Positions 36,798 to 49,475 of a stretch of 64,000 nt of DNA are shown piece after piece. The notes beneath the pieces were generated by a model, which was not told the DNA's origin, did not search any database, and worked only from the letters and a program-made list of their open reading frames with translations. A program made the position numbers and the translations under genes. The DNA is from Spinellus fusiger (taxonomy: Eukaryota; Mucoromycota; Mucoromycetes; Mucorales; Phycomycetaceae), in the NCBI GenBank assembly GCA_025094145.1, contig JALLLS010000045.1, forward strand, positions 186,001 through 250,000, given 5' to 3'. The number at the start of each line of letters is the position of its first letter. The first letter of the stretch is position 1.

Positions 36798-38906
36798 CAC
36801 ACCTAAAGACATTTAAAATATAAAAGGAAATACATGGACAATACAATCACACTATTACTCTAATTGGCTGTTGTGTTTTAAAAAGGTATTTTCGCTGTCT
36901 AAATGAACAATTTCAAACTCTGTCTGCCTATCCTAGCAATAGCTACACTATCTTCATAAAGTATTGGTATATCTGGGGAAATATAGTATAGAAATATAGT
37001 ATGGTTCTAAAAAGACTTACGTGTATCTTAGTTTAGTGTAGCGATAACTACACCGAATTCTTCTTTGATGTTTTGATGTTTTGATGTTTTGGTGGATTAG
37101 CTACTACTAGCTAGATGTTTTTTCTGATTGTTGTTGATTTATAAAGATCAAAGGCTTCATTCTAAGAAATGGGAGTAAACCATTGACATTCTGGTTTTCC
37201 ACAGCAGGAGTACCTTCATTTGAATAATTAGTTATGCAACACTAGGGTGACTCTGTCTCTCTCCTCGATGTATCTTGCAAACCTTTCATAATTGACTATT
37301 GAAGATGTATGTCCTGACAGAGATAACCCAGTTTCCATCCAATACTAGTGATTGAGTCCTTCACTGCTATAGTTTTTAGAGCAGGTTCCATGAAGAAGAT
37401 AAAATAAAGACGAGTTGACCTATTCTTTTTATACTATTTCTGTTTTATAATTGGTTTTCACATGCCATTGATTCAATCCGTGATTTGAAAACCAAGAAGT
37501 TGTGTTAAAGCATAATGTTTGTATATCTATCAATGGAAACTGTGAATCCCACGGGTTTTCTATGCACATATACAGTCCCATACAATGAGTTGACAGAATT
37601 GTTTTTATTTTATTTTGAGAAATAAAAGTATATCTATCAGTACAAGATGTTCATAATAAAAGGTTCATGGAATAACACGGGATTTGGAATAGTTGTTCTT
37701 TAATTGATTGTCTACATTTTTATTATAAAGATATTGCTCAGTGCTTTGTAATAGTCTTTATTTTTAATCACTCTAGTCCCTTTATTATTGTACACAACTG
37801 TAAAACAGGATCCGTCAGACTAAACAACCTTGTTTTTACATCATTCATATTTTTCAAATGATATACAATTGTCTGTATAGGGTTTCTGCTAATAGACAGA
37901 ATGATAGCCAGTTTTGAAGTAAATGACACCTCCTCAGGTCTTTCTGTACTCATTTTGAGTTGAGTTGTGCCTTTGCTTTTATACAGTAGGACGATCCTGC
38001 CCACTGTGCTCTTTGGGATGTCAAGATTGTCAGCAATCTCTTGATAAGTAGCTTGTCTTTTTCATTGTCCTGTGTTTTGACCTCTAATAAACATATCATG
38101 ATCTCTTTTTTTGATGAGACTATCTTTATGTTCTTGGCTAAGAGTTGGTTGATTTTCATTGTTTGAATAAACTGTAAAATAAAAATAGAAAATTGATTTG
38201 CCGTCTACTCATTTATTACATGGGACTGTAACCTCACCAAAATGTGAATATTTTTTATTCTTTGTTCTTGTTATTATCTTGTTATTTTTTCACACTGCAC
38301 ATACAACTTAACGCCCAAGTACTCTTCAAGATGAGCATAACTGAGCAAGTTAATGTGCCATTATTAACAATTCAAAACAATAGAAAGAAGTGATAGACAC
38401 TACCAAGGACTATTCTGAAAGTAAAAAGGTAAGCAGTGTCTTCATCTCAGCTTGTGCTCATTGTATTCCACAAGACATTCATTGTATTGTTATTAGGCAA
38501 GTAAAGACTCCATTCAAGTCAGTCTCAGTTGGTCACCTACAAGGTCAATAATGTCTAGGGTATACTACTGAGCATAGTTATCTATCTTCCAAGAACAAAG
38601 AATTAGGTTTTTAGGGTGTGGATTCTATTGCTATGAGGGAGTGTACTTAGGCAGTAGCTATAGTACATACTATACTATTAGCTATACTATTACAATAAAC
38701 AATTTTATCCATCAACAATTTTATTCATAAACAATATATTCTATTGATAATACAATTTGATATTGAGGTATCCACAAAAGGAAATAATTATTTAGATATC
38801 CGCAAACCTCTTGATTTTAAACACAGTTTCATAAAAGGCAAGAAAATTTTAGACGTAAAAGGAAGGAGATATCACCGCCTAAAAGCCAGAAAAATCTTTG
38901 GGTGTG
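36798..38906 (-). mobile_element. CACACC-family element, 2.1-kb derivative
   Basis: Ends are CACACCTAAAGACATTTAAA (left) and a right end reading inward CACACCCAAAGATTTTTCTGG, each preceded by TA. The right subterminal 120 bp matches the element at 49.84 kb in reverse complement and resembles the right end of the Fanzor-carrying element. Internal blocks at 38.2-38.8 kb and 36.87-36.95 kb are also shared with 49.84-51.10 kb. It contains no Fanzor-like sequence but does hold a Tc1/mariner-type helix-turn-helix relic. Confidence 0.72.
37768..38160 (-). pseudogene. Tc1/mariner-type transposase N-terminal relic
   Basis: Minus-strand translation gives MKINQLLAKNIKIVSSKKE, then with one frame change QATYQEIADNLDIPKSTVGR and IVLLYKSKGTTQ, then TERPEEVSFTSKLAIILSIS. 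The EIADNLxIPKSTV-RIV pattern is the first helix-turn-helix of Tc1-type transposases, and the following segment occupies the place of the second (RP...L). The catalytic domain is missing. It lies wholly inside the 36798-38906 element. Confidence 0.72.
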
Positions 38907-39613
38907 TAGTACTCTAATTCATTGTAACAAAGTTCATATTTTATTACCATTGTTTTATTCACAATAGACATGGAAAAATCTATCGAAATCGTTGTGGCGG
39001 TTTGCTTTGGATCTTGAATACCATTTTTAGTGGAAATACATACCAAAAAGATCAAAGGGAATATCTTTTGTTATTTTATGGATCCAGTCAAATATATTTA
39101 TTATATAAATAAATATCTGGTAGACACAGTATACAGTGCTGCTATTGACAACTATCCCTCTTGAATACCAGCAAGTGCTATTATTATGCTTCATTAAGGA
39201 TGATTTATGTCATCCTAAGAATAAAATCTATTGAAATGGTGTTAATATAAAGCACAAAGCCTTTTCATTATTTTCTGTATGTATACCAAGGTTATAGCTT
39301 ATAAGATTATTTGCTTAAATAAATAGTAAGAAAGAAGAGAGGAGAAAAGAAAGGAGACCAGAAAGAATAGTTGTACATAAATCGAGTGAATGAGGGTTGT
39401 ATTGACCACTATTCCACTGCCATATTATTATTATTAGAGAACTGTTATCATTGTCATTATTATTATTATCATCACTATATATAAAGATATATAAAGATAT
39501 ATATATATGTGTGTGTGTGTATGTGTATAAGAGAGTTGAGTCGAGTCGATCTACGTGCTGCTACAAAAAATACACTATGTATTTTATTATGCTATTTGAG
39601 CCGAACACCCAAC
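38907..39613. other. Intergenic spacer
   Basis: About 700 bp between the transposon end and the convergent 3' end of the SNX-BAR gene. It has ATT/ATC and (TG)n simple repeats at 39430-39530 and no supported feature. Confidence 0.5.
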
Positions 39614-41504
39614 CTAAGAAGTGGGCCAGGCCTTTCCTATTCGTTCATCATAGGACGCTGATAAATGTACGCGTGGATTGTCATGCTGTGGTAAGGAGGG
39701 TACACGCACAGGCATCTGATGTGAGGGTTGCTTTCTAGACCATGTGGGAAGCGAAGCAGAAGATTGTAGGACATGAGGTTCGTGCTTTTTCACTCGTTGT
39801 TTTCGTCGTGGGGTTCTCTGGAAGGGTTGGTCTGAGTCGTAAGGCCTGTAGGAGACGGAAGAAGCACTGGAGTGGTCTTCTTCTTCATTTGGCACAAGGG
39901 GTTGAGTGTATGTGGTAGGGTTTTCTGTGATGGAACGCATGGCCTCAAGAGCCTTTTCCAGGGACTCTAGTTTGGCCTTTTCATAGCGAACATGAAGACG
40001 GACATAATCCATCATTGCTGTCTTGATGTCGTGACGTTTCTGGGACTCAAACAGACTGACTTCTTTCTTTACCTTGGCATGGCAGGTATGGAATGCCAGT
40101 TGAGACTTCTCTAAAGCATCTATAGCCTACACATAAGATACAGTGACCTAGAAAGATACTTACTTCTTGTTTGTCTATTCCTGCTGATGACACTTCTGGT
40201 GCCATAGGTCCCAGTCGCACTTTAGTCTTGTCTTTCTTCTTGTTTCTTTGTTTGATGCATTCGGAATAGTCTATCATTCGCTGCATTCTTATATTGAACA
40301 TATTCTAAGAATGAGAATGAGAATAAGAAGACTGGATGTAAGCGTATTGAACTGACCTTGAGGGAGTCTGTAAAGTGTTTATACTCTATCATCACATCAC
40401 TAAATTTCATTGTCTCTTCTTTTCCCTTTAGAATGGTGTTGTATTAGAATAGTGTTGTATTAGAATAGTGTCATGGTGTCATAGTAGAACAATTATTGTA
40501 TGCTATTGTATGCTATTGCTGGGATGCTTCTCTGTGTATCCTACCTGTCGTGTAAAGATAAATCCAAGCTCATCCATTAACAGACCAAACACTTGCATGC
40601 CTCTGTCCAATCCACGCTGGGCATCCCTGCTTTTATCTTGATCTCCCAGTCTGTACTTGCTCTGTGTTGTTTCAATCACCTGATCTCCCATGTGGGCCAG
40701 TGTATCTCCCAGACCTTCTCTTGCCTGGATCAACTGAGCCTGACACTCATCAATCGACCCATAACACGAACCTTGCGTAATAATGCAGAGTTGATGACGA
40801 TGAAATGTATCTCTTTCCTCCTAACACACTGGATGAACACATGCCACTGATCGCACCAGATGACTCTATACTTACTTCTTCTACTGGCCCAAAGACCTTG
40901 TAGGAAGTAAGGCTGCGTTCAGAAGGTAGACTCTTATTGAAACGAAGAAAAGAAAGAACTCCTCTTTGTGGTTTTCCTATTTCTGTAGGTGCCTATAGAG
41001 CAACAATATCCTCTCTCTTTGATGAGTGACCTCTACAGAAGAAAGAAGAGAAAAAAAAAGAAAAAAAAAGGGAACACCTTACCAACTCACTCGATAAGAA
41101 ATGAATAAACGAAGCATGGTCTGCAAGCCTTTTTCGTTGAATGACTTTTTCAAAGAAACGAGCCACCTGAAGCCGTTTACGCTCTACATAATCTTGGTCG
41201 TCTATCCATGACAAGGCAGGGGGTTCTGGTAAAGGTGGAATAGCAACAAGTGGAGATGTACGGGTGAAATTGTCATGAAGCCAGCTTATCTGCTGAAATG
41301 AGCGGAATGTTGTACTTTTGACAAGTTGATGAGTTGCCATGTAAGCTACATTGTTCTTTTATATGAGAATGACGAGGATGAATGGAGTGTAGATCAATAG
41401 AGTGTCATAGATTGTTGGTCTAATACCTCACCACCCAGGACAAGCTTAAACTGTATTGTATCTGCAGAAGCAGCAGCCTCGGGTACTGTCAAGAGAAGTG
41501 TCAT
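39614..41504 (-). CDS. SNX-BAR sorting nexin (Vps17 / SNX5-SNX6-like)
   Basis: PX-BAR protein that binds endosomal phosphoinositides and shapes retromer-coated tubules. Seven exons join in frame: 41504-41432, 41345-41083, 40992-40876, 40820-40545, 40425-40357, 40304-40164 and 40126-39614 (483 aa). The PX part contains FRSFQQISWLHDNF, IPPLPEPP and the helix DYVERKRLQVARFFEKVI. The BAR part has long amphipathic helices, including MKFSDVMIEYKHFTDSLK and YVRLHVRYEKAKLESLEKAL. The SWLHD and IPPLP arrangement is closest to SNX5/6/32 and fungal Vps17 rather than Snx4. The canonical PX Arg-Tyr pair before the SWLHD segment is not evident (RSF instead), as in SNX5/6. A basic, Ser/Pro-rich tail follows the BAR domain. 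Start taken at MTLLLTVPEA; upstream frame is hydrophobic and unlikely. Confidence 0.87.
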
Positions 41505-41834
41505 GAGTGAGAGTGAGCGAGATAGGAAAGCGAGATAGGAAGGCGAGATAGGAAAGGCAGAAAGTAGACAGTATAGAATGAATCTCTTTTTCACTATAAG
41601 AAAAGAGAGAGAAAGAGAGAGAGTTTAAGAGAAAGAGAGATCGCTATCAAGGCCATCGGGTAGAGAGTGACTTGCTTTTGGACCCACATGCATGAAGCAA
41701 AAAGTAAAGCTTGAAAGACATGTAAAGAATAAGAGAGAGTTTAAGAGAGTTTATTATAGACAAGAACACTGTGGAGTAGAACAGATTGAAATCAACAACA
41801 AAAGATACATTTGGTTTATTATTAAAAGGGTATA

Positions 41835-42818
41835 TTAGCGAGACATCAGCCATGATGAACTGTACTCTATGAGATCATGAATAGAAAGAGGGACATGGAT
41901 GGATTCGGTGACATTGTTCCAGACACTGTGCCACATTTGACGAAGAAGAGGTTTTGTCTCTGCACGCTTTAATGTTACCATTGCAGTGGCAGAGAAGAAA
42001 AGAAGATAAGTACGCACAGTCTCTCGACACTGCTTCAATGTAGCGAGAGGGGCGGAGAGAGGGCAGAGGAGATTGTAATAGGTGAGCAGTGAATGCGTGA
42101 CATTGGAGGAATGGAATAAAAAGGTAGACTTTAGATTGAGTGGTAGAATGGTAAAGAGAATTTTAAGTGGGGAAGAATGGGACAGAGGCTTATCAAGTGA
42201 TATGTGGGGAGGGGTTTTGGTGGCGTAGGTATGTACTGTCGGTGCTGGATGAACAAGGCATAAGAGCTCGCCTTTGTTAGTGAGGATAGTGAGATTGAAT
42301 AATTCATAGGTAGCATTCCTATTTTCCAGTCGAAGGCAAAAAGCCGTGCGTGTGTCGGATGCCTGTCGAAGGTGATGGCACAACAGACCAACATCATCGT
42401 TGTGTACATAGCGCATGAGGGGACTGCCAATACAGTCTGGAGAGAGTAAATTCTCAGTAGAGAGATAGGCACTGATGGTACCATAGGATGTAATTCGAAG
42501 GATAGAAAGAAATTTCTGATCTTTGCATCTGATGATATTTTCAAGATGAGTGACATCTAAACATACAAGTGTCGTTTTGTCTGAATGCTGATGGGTGCAT
42601 ATGATAAGAGAGATGGGACGATGGAGAAGACGGACGTGGTATGTAGACTGAGTTGAGCAGAGACTTGTGCGCCGCCATAAGGAAGCTGTTTGGCATCCTA
42701 TTGGATTCATGCCTATCATCTGTATCCATTCCTTGGAGGCTGATACAATACACTGGTCATGAAGAGTCAGCCAAGCCATTGATCTTAGAGGACATGATCC
42801 AAGAGTATGGGGATTCAT
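41835..42818 (-). CDS. PAS-domain protein
   Basis: Single-exon frame of 327 aa starting MNPHTLGSCPLRSMAWLTLHD. The N-terminal 35 residues after MAWLTLHD look like the start of a PAS fold (SASKEWIQMIGMNPIGC). A second PAS-like unit spans about 105-190: ILRITSYGTISAYLS, then MRYVHNDDVGLLCHHL, resembling the HPDD segment. The C-terminal third is helical with no recognised domain. Fungal PAS proteins include light and redox sensors, but the FMN-binding Cys motif of LOV domains is not visible. It lies 330 bp upstream of the SNX-BAR start in the same direction. Confidence 0.7.
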   Translation of the reverse strand: MNPHTLGSCPLRSMAWLTLHDQCIVSASKEWIQMIGMNPIGCQTASLWRRTSLCSTQSTYHVRLLHRPISLIICTHQHSDKTTLVCLDVTHLENIIRCKDQKFLSILRITSYGTISAYLSTENLLSPDCIGSPLMRYVHNDDVGLLCHHLRQASDTRTAFCLRLENRNATYELFNLTILTNKGELLCLVHPAPTVHTYATKTPPHISLDKPLSHSSPLKILFTILPLNLKSTFLFHSSNVTHSLLTYYNLLCPLSAPLATLKQCRETVRTYLLFFSATAMVTLKRAETKPLLRQMWHSVWNNVTESIHVPLSIHDLIEYSSSWLMSR

Positions 42819-43895
42819 GGAAGAAAGAAGCAGTAATAGGAGGTCAATGCCCTTTTATATCTTTTTACCTTTTTTTACCCCACATAGAATCTCCTCTTCC
42901 TTTTGTCACTAATAAAGCATCGGCTTATGATGACAAGTTGTGTTTTACTTGCAGAAGATCTACAGAGCACCCAACAGATACCAATAGAACTGCTCTTTAC
43001 TTTTTAATAATAATAATAATAATATATTCAGATGTGAGCGAGTCATGGCTAGATTTTAGCTTGTCTTCTCGGCAAAGATAACCCATAGTACAGGGGCAAT
43101 TGACGTGCATTTTACTCACTGCTAAGATCACCACAGGAAATAAAATCGGTGTAGTGAGATAATCCACAAAAGATAATGAGGATGGCTAATAGAGTAGCTT
43201 TAATAAAGAATAGATTGAATCAATATTATGTTCTTGTAAACTACATTTCTATTCATATCCTTTGTTATAATATGCTCATCTATTGAAATATAATATTATC
43301 ATCCCGCTTCTATGAGGTTGTATCCAATAGCCACTGAATGCACCATTTGAGTTTGGTTTATCTTTTGTCTTGCAATTAGTATGACTACCCATCTTAGGCA
43401 TTGTTTTCTGTTTTCCATTATTACTGCCATGCTTATTTTACTTTGATATACTTTTGAATTGTAGGATCCTATGCCTACCGACTTGTTGACTCGATTCAAT
43501 GTGTTCATGTTCTCATGTTGATTATTTTACAAGTACATCATTTGATAAAAATATTATGTTGAATGACATGAAAGAGAAACAAGATTCGGTCAGCTAGTGC
43601 AAGAACTTTATTAAAATACTAAAGTATTTCAACAAGAAAACGTCACTTTTGCAAGTTATTAGGGGAAATCTCAATCGAACTTTCAAGTGAATCGTCATGT
43701 ATCCCAGTATTTGTTTTCATTTGCCATGTCTGCTCCTTTAGCATACACTATTTTAGATCTATCAAATGCAATGTAGCAGTAGTCCAGACTTTGTATGCAA
43801 TGTTTCTTAAAATTCAATAAGAGTCTACTTACTTCCCTTGTAGGCACAACCTGCATTAACCTACATTTCTTTTTTCTTTTCTTTTCTTTTCTTTC

Positions 43896-43928
<33 letters not shown>

Positions 43929-46712
43929 GCTATTTGTCTCTATAAAAAGTAAAATACTATTTATTGACAGCAGTTCAAGGACTGTCTATCAAACCAATGC
44001 ACTCCTGAAGAATCCATCTGCCGACAGTCAACTAGTAGTGTACACTCCATAACCCATGCAAATACTTTGATATTTCTTCTTTCTCACTTTACAATGATAG
44101 CTCAGGTCCATCTAAATAAGAAAGATAAATAAAGAAATACAAAAAAGTTATACCAACTCACTTATTTTTTATTGAATTATGATGCATGATGACCATGTCA
44201 GCCCACAAATTTATTTTATTGGCAATAGTAGTGTTTATTTGTTTATATTTTGCTATAGATATTACTATTGAAATTGCTCTAGGTGAATGTGAATATAAAA
44301 TAATAACAAAGAAGATCAAGGAGGTATACCCCTCTTAGTTCCCTGCATGTTTTTAATGATGTTGTGCCCTAGAGAGATGGACAACATGATTTGAGTGGAG
44401 AATATCCTCCTTGTGATCGCCAAACAAGCGGTTATATATTTATATATTTATATACTTATATACTTATATACTTATATAGCCTGCCATAGTAATGGTAGTA
44501 GGATAGGAGTATTTAGTTTTATATAAATATGCATGTTGTACTAAACGTATAGTTTGGATGGTTTATCTTTAAAGACATATGCATGTTATAGAACAAGAGA
44601 AAACTAATCTTTCTGTGCTAGCTCTATGCATATCCATAGTGATGTACAGAGAGAAAGAATAACAGGTGGGTGCAAGTGAGTTTCCTGTTGAGCATAAAAA
44701 TTATCATCTTTTACAAATATTATTTCCGAGATCAGAATCGTACTCTTATTTTATAAACTGCCCGTGCCACAGAATTAATCAACGGTCGTGGGCATGAGTG
44801 GATAGTGGCCAATATCAATAAATGTCAATGAATATCAGTCAATATCAGTCAACATTCGCTTATATTGGGAGATGTTTAATATGAAATAGATAAGCATAAA
44901 CGTATCTTTACCCAATCATAGTATTTGCCGTCATTTAAACACTCTAATCTACACAACCCCATTCATGTCCTTTTACAATGTCTGGCTCTCTACCATTGTC
45001 ACTCCTCTCACACACTTCAACAACAGAAATATCTTTGGCTATGGATCTTGGATAGCATGCATACAACAAAGGCACTAGGCTCAATATAGTCTATAGTGAC
45101 CCAACCTCCCCCTTTTTATTTCTCTCTTGAAAAATAAAGATCAATGCATACCATTTCACAGTTGTCTTGCTGTAAAATGCAGTGTATCAATTGATAACCC
45201 AAAAATAACATTCTCTATTTTCCACGCTCAACCCATTGAATGCTTTCAACAATGATTTAACATTGACTGTATTACATTAAATTGCAAACAGTACCCAATA
45301 CCATGTCTCCAGGTACAAAAAAGAAAGTAAGCATAAACTAAATCCTTTATCTCTCTGAATCTAGCCAATAACAAAGGTACCACAAGGCCCATCTGCACCT
45401 CAGAAGCAGGGCCTGCCAAAGAGTATTCACCATTTTTATCATGAACAAATAAACTAACTCTTTTTTATATCATTCCACCTTGAGGCCTTTTTTTTTCCCT
45501 TCTTTCTTTTGCATGCAGGAAAAAGAAAATCTTATGAACCAACCACACAAACGCATGGCACACATGAGCAAATAAATAAATAAATAAATAAATAATAAAT
45601 AAAAACATGGCTTGATGGACACAGACCCTGATTGGTCAAAAAGACTACACCAATGACACGTTTTCTATTTATTTATCTTACCATCTAGAGGTGTAACCAA
45701 TGAAGAGAAAGAAAGGGTCCAAAGGAGCTCAAAGGAAAGTTGCCTTGTATCATCACACACATCAGCAAAGGAGTCCAACACACAATCCTTATCGGAGTTG
45801 AGGAACCCACTTCCGTGGAGCTACAATGGCAGGCAAAGATAGAGTGTAGAAGAGAACCACTGGCTCTGTTGAACACATTCAAGAGAGGCATAAGAAAGGT
45901 GGGGACAAATAAGTAAACTTTCTGACTTAATAATAGTCTTGATAATAGTCTTGATAATAAGATGTGTTGGCTAAAATACCTTTCTTGGTAAGATGTCTGT
46001 CTTGCACTGACAAGGATGAGAACATGTAGAGTAGCACACACGTCATACAGCACTACACTGCACTACACTATATTATACTACACTAGACTATACTTGAGAG
46101 TGCCTTTTCTTCTACAGACTGAGGAGTTGGAGCCAAGGCCATAACGTCTTTTTCATACTCTTTCTGAAATGATAGTAAGGAAGCCCAGTGTGGATTCAAT
46201 AAGTGTTTGGAGATGGTGTTTTATTGCCTACTGCCTCTACACATCACAGACCAAGCCAAAGTTGGATACGTCTGACTCTATCTCACCGAGTTATCCTATA
46301 AAAAAAAGAAAAAGAAAAAAAAACTCCGTTTGGCAAATAGAGCTGCCCATGGGCAAAAACAGGTGGTGTTTGGTTCTCCGCTGTCATTATTACCATGTAC
46401 AGGCTTTTCACCTAGAATTAGACAGTTCAGAAGATTAAATTAGATTATTTGAAATCACAATGTTTAGTTTTACTAAAAATATAACCCAAAATGAGGTGTG
46501 AATGAGATCAGCCTAAAAGGGCAATAGTGTATTCTTATTATAGATGTACTTGCCCTATTCTATAGTCATTCTAATATTGACAGTGCTTAGTTGAATACAA
46601 TGCATTGATAAACTTCCTGTATGCAAGGATACACATCCAAGGCCATCTTTCATAAAAGCTATGTTATTCAATGACATGGCATCAACGTACAAACTTATCT
46701 TCTTAGCATGTC

Positions 46713-46817
46713 TACTGATACTGATACTGATACTGATACTGATACTGATACTAAATACTAAATACTAAATACTAAATACTAAATACTAAATACTAAATAC
46801 TAAATACTTAATACTGA
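46713..46817. repeat. Compound minisatellite (ACTGAT)n then (ACTAAAT)n
   Basis: Six ACTGAT units run directly into about nine ACTAAAT units and back to one ACTGAT-like unit. The switch in unit type within one array is clear in the sequence. Confidence 0.95.
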
Positions 46818-46934
46818 TGTATTCTCTCTTTGTCTATTGGATACAAGAAAAAAGATGTACAAGTGAGCAACCCATTCAGCATTTGCAACTGACAAAGATG
46901 ACTTGATGTTATTGTTGTCATAGCAACAGATAGT

Positions 46935-46970
46935 GTTGTTACTTTTATATCCCAGAAATCTTTAGGTGTG
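46935..46970 (+). mobile_element. Lone CACACC-family transposon end
   Basis: CTTTTATATCCCAGAAATCTTTAGGTGTG followed by TA. Read inward on minus this is CACACCTAAAGATTTCTGGG then ATATAAAAG, matching the ends of the four other elements. I found no matching opposite end within several kb, so it may be a truncated or solo end. Confidence 0.6.
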
Positions 46971-47824
46971 TATACCAAAACACTCCTTTTGTCTCAGTGA
47001 TTGCTATAGAACCTACTGCACATAGCATAAACAAGAAAGAAAGAAAAACATCTACTGATCATTCACACAGCATTATGGCCCACGTCAACAGTAGAACGAG
47101 ACATTTTAATTTCACTGTTGACATTTGTTTACAAACTATAGACGATCGTCTTATTATAATCTCAAACTGTCCAATTTAATTATTTAAACTATCCAATTTT
47201 AGGTTAAAAGCCTGTCTCTTATTTCTTCATTCAGGATCTTGTCTTTATGTATTTGGCAGAGACAAATGACATTTGCTGAGTGGGGAATTGATTTATTGAG
47301 AGTGGGATTGAAATAATAAATGACTAACAGAATAAGGAAGGTGAGAGGAGGAGGCATGAATTGATAGTCTGTCATTAGTGACCATGAAAAAAGGGAAAAG
47401 GGGATGGAGTTTCATTTCTTTGGGTAACATTTCATTTGTCCAAAGTACTAATATTTGTTTGTTTTGGAATAATTTAATAGGGTTTCATAGAGTGAGTGTA
47501 TTATTTGTGATTTTGAGTATGATTTTGAATGTGGATTTGGATGAAAAGTCTAAATAAATATCTAAAAGTCTAAATGTGATTCTGAATCAATGTCTGAATC
47601 AATGTCTGAATGCGATTCTAAATATGATATGCCATGCTATGCTATGCTATACACAGGTATTTACATCAATGTACAAAGCTACAAGATTCCTCCACCATTG
47701 CCAATGTCTTGATGCCTTGTTTTTTTTGGCCCACCTTTGTCTCATTGCTTGCTGACGATGAAAATAGAGATTGAATGGGATTGTCTTTTTTGTTTTGTTT
47801 TTCGCCTTTTTGCCTGTCTTGAAT

Positions 47825-48439
47825 TTAGCAGTCCAAAGCGTCTTCGATCAGATCCATTTCCAGGGATTTTCCATGCATTGCTAGGAAATCACGAATTGCC
47901 TCTCCATTGACGAACAGATCGTACTTGATAAGACCAAGGAAGCTGCGTTCCATATAGTTCACATCTTTGGAGGAATAAACACAATCAACCATCTCCGCCA
48001 TGGCCTGACTTGTAAGACTGGATCCTGTCTCTGATAAGAACTTGGAGGCAGTGAGAATGGCAGCCAGGAAGAGACGGTAGGGCGTGTCCATGTCGCCTCG
48101 TGCGTGACGTGGCAGACTGGTCTTGAGGCGCTGAAGGTAGATAAGCGACACTAGACACACACAGGGAGGCAGTTGGGAGCGCTCAAACACAGTGGCAATG
48201 AATTCATCCAGGGGAGGGAGGTGGCGTGGATGCAGAATAGGCGTCAGTCTTTGTTTTTGGGTGCAGGGGAGAAGTGATGTGGCTGTATTCGTGGTGAATG
48301 CTAACATACGAGTGAGTATCCTAGCAACATTGTGTGTGCACTTACATAGCAAGGCTTCGGGACTTCGGGAGTAGACTGTGGTATAGATAGGCACCATCGA
48401 GTGAAGGAAAGGCACTGCAGGTAAAAGATACGAACGCAT
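47825..48439 (-). CDS. Cyclin of the Pho80/Pcl type
   Basis: 204-aa single-exon protein. The cyclin-box core matches the Pho80/Pcl family: LPPCVCLVSLIYLQRL, YRLFLAAILTASKFLSE and DVNYMERSFLGLIKYDLFVN. These cyclins partner a Pho85/Cdk5-type kinase in phosphate sensing, polarity and cell-cycle entry. The start is the ATG of MRSYLLPAV; the frame opens a few codons upstream without an ATG. Which Pcl subgroup is undetermined. The next gene (ISU1) lies in the same direction about 470 bp upstream. Confidence 0.87.
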   Translation of the reverse strand: MRSYLLPAVPFLHSMVPIYTTVYSRSPEALLCKCTHNVARILTRMLAFTTNTATSLLPCTQKQRLTPILHPRHLPPLDEFIATVFERSQLPPCVCLVSLIYLQRLKTSLPRHARGDMDTPYRLFLAAILTASKFLSETGSSLTSQAMAEMVDCVYSSKDVNYMERSFLGLIKYDLFVNGEAIRDFLAMHGKSLEMDLIEDALDC

Positions 48440-48906
48440 GGAGAAATTAAATAACAAAAAAAAATAGAGGCGGAGGTTGAGTTTTAAACAATGAAATAAG
48501 AGAGGAGAAAGGCCGTCTCCATGGGCAACGTCTAGCCTTGTTCATTTTCCCCACCAATCAGCGTGTCTTCCGTTTACCAGGATTATCATATTATGTGTCC
48601 TGTGTCCTATCTATGTTTTCTTCATTTCTTCATTTCTTCATTTCTTTCTTTTTCTTCATTTCTTCATTTCTTTCTTTTTGCTTTTTGGACAAGTACAGCT
48701 GACATTTGCCTTATTTATTTACAAGGGAGAAATGAGATAATAAGAGAAAGAGAGGGGAGGTTGTATAAAAAGCACCAGCAGACAAGACAAGAATCCCACA
48801 CTAGACACATCCACACCGGACCACCGGAGAAGCCTAGAAAAAAGAAAGACAGGACACACCAGGCTCACCCCCAGGGAATGGTCTAGAGTAGAGTATGGTG
48901 TGACTG

Positions 48907-49475
48907 TTACTCGGTGACATTTCTATTGCCTCTCTTGGTCTGGTAATCCTTAATAGCTGACTTGATGGCATCTTCAGCCAGCACTATCAACACCACCGCC
49001 CACAGGTCAATAACACGTCCCACTGCCCTTGTTCTGATGCTTACTTGAACAGTGCAGCTTCACAGGAGGAAGACACAATTCCTTGGCAATCTCTGTGTTT
49101 CTGATATTGCCTGCCTGTTCCAATGTCATTCCCATAACACGTTCTGTCATGAAACTGCTAGAGGCAATAGCAGAGCCACAGCCAAATGTCTTGAACTTGA
49201 CATCGACAATCTTCCCTGTGATATCGTCCACTTTGATTTGTAGCTTCATTACGTCACCACAGGCAGGTGCACCCACAAGACCCGTTCCAACATTAGGGTC
49301 TGTTTTGGGAAAGGAGCCCACATTACGAGGTCGTTCATAGTGGTCAATCACCTGATACTATAAGTAGTGGCTCTATACACTAAAGTACCTTTTCATGGTA
49401 GAAACGAGCAGTCACAAGAGAGGAGCGAGTGAGCTGTTGAGAAGGGCGAAGGGTGGTCAAAGCAGTACGCAGCAT
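48907..49475 (-). CDS. ISU1: Mitochondrial iron-sulfur cluster scaffold (IscU/Isu1)
   Basis: Matrix scaffold on which Nfs1, frataxin and ferredoxin build [2Fe-2S] clusters before the Hsp70/J-protein system transfers them. Exons 49475-49389, 49351-49045 and 48983-48907 give 156 aa. The N-terminal 29 residues (MLRTALTTLRPSQQLTRSSL...RFYHEK) are a typical presequence. Conserved blocks are DHYERPRNVGSF, GLVGAPACGDVMKL, FKTFGCGSAIASSS and LPPVKLHCSMLAEDAIKSA, giving all three cluster-ligand Cys and the LPPVK site for the Hsp70 chaperone. The first intron sits between presequence and mature domain. Length and motifs match the family. Confidence 0.97.

Larger units (their letters stand above)
42819..47824. 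other. 5-kb gene-poor region
   Basis: AT-rich DNA with simple repeats: (TTA)n at 43897-43927, TATATTTA/TATACTTA at 44432-44478, an (AATA)n tract at 45570-45590, and the minisatellite at 46713. Frames at 43.30-43.51 (minus), 45.69-46.05 (minus) and 46.17-46.44 kb (plus) show no motif I recognise; some may be transposon debris. A lone CACACC-family end lies at about 46935-46970. Confidence 0.45.

Noticed and set aside
43299..43508. 69-codon minus-strand frame (SKISMAVIMENRKQCLRWV)
   Set aside because: Looks partly protein-like but has no recognisable family, no splice context and no second copy; left as possible transposon debris.
45685..46438. Overlapping 90-120-codon frames on both strands
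   Set aside because: No motif, no exon structure and no conservation evidence; treated as non-coding.
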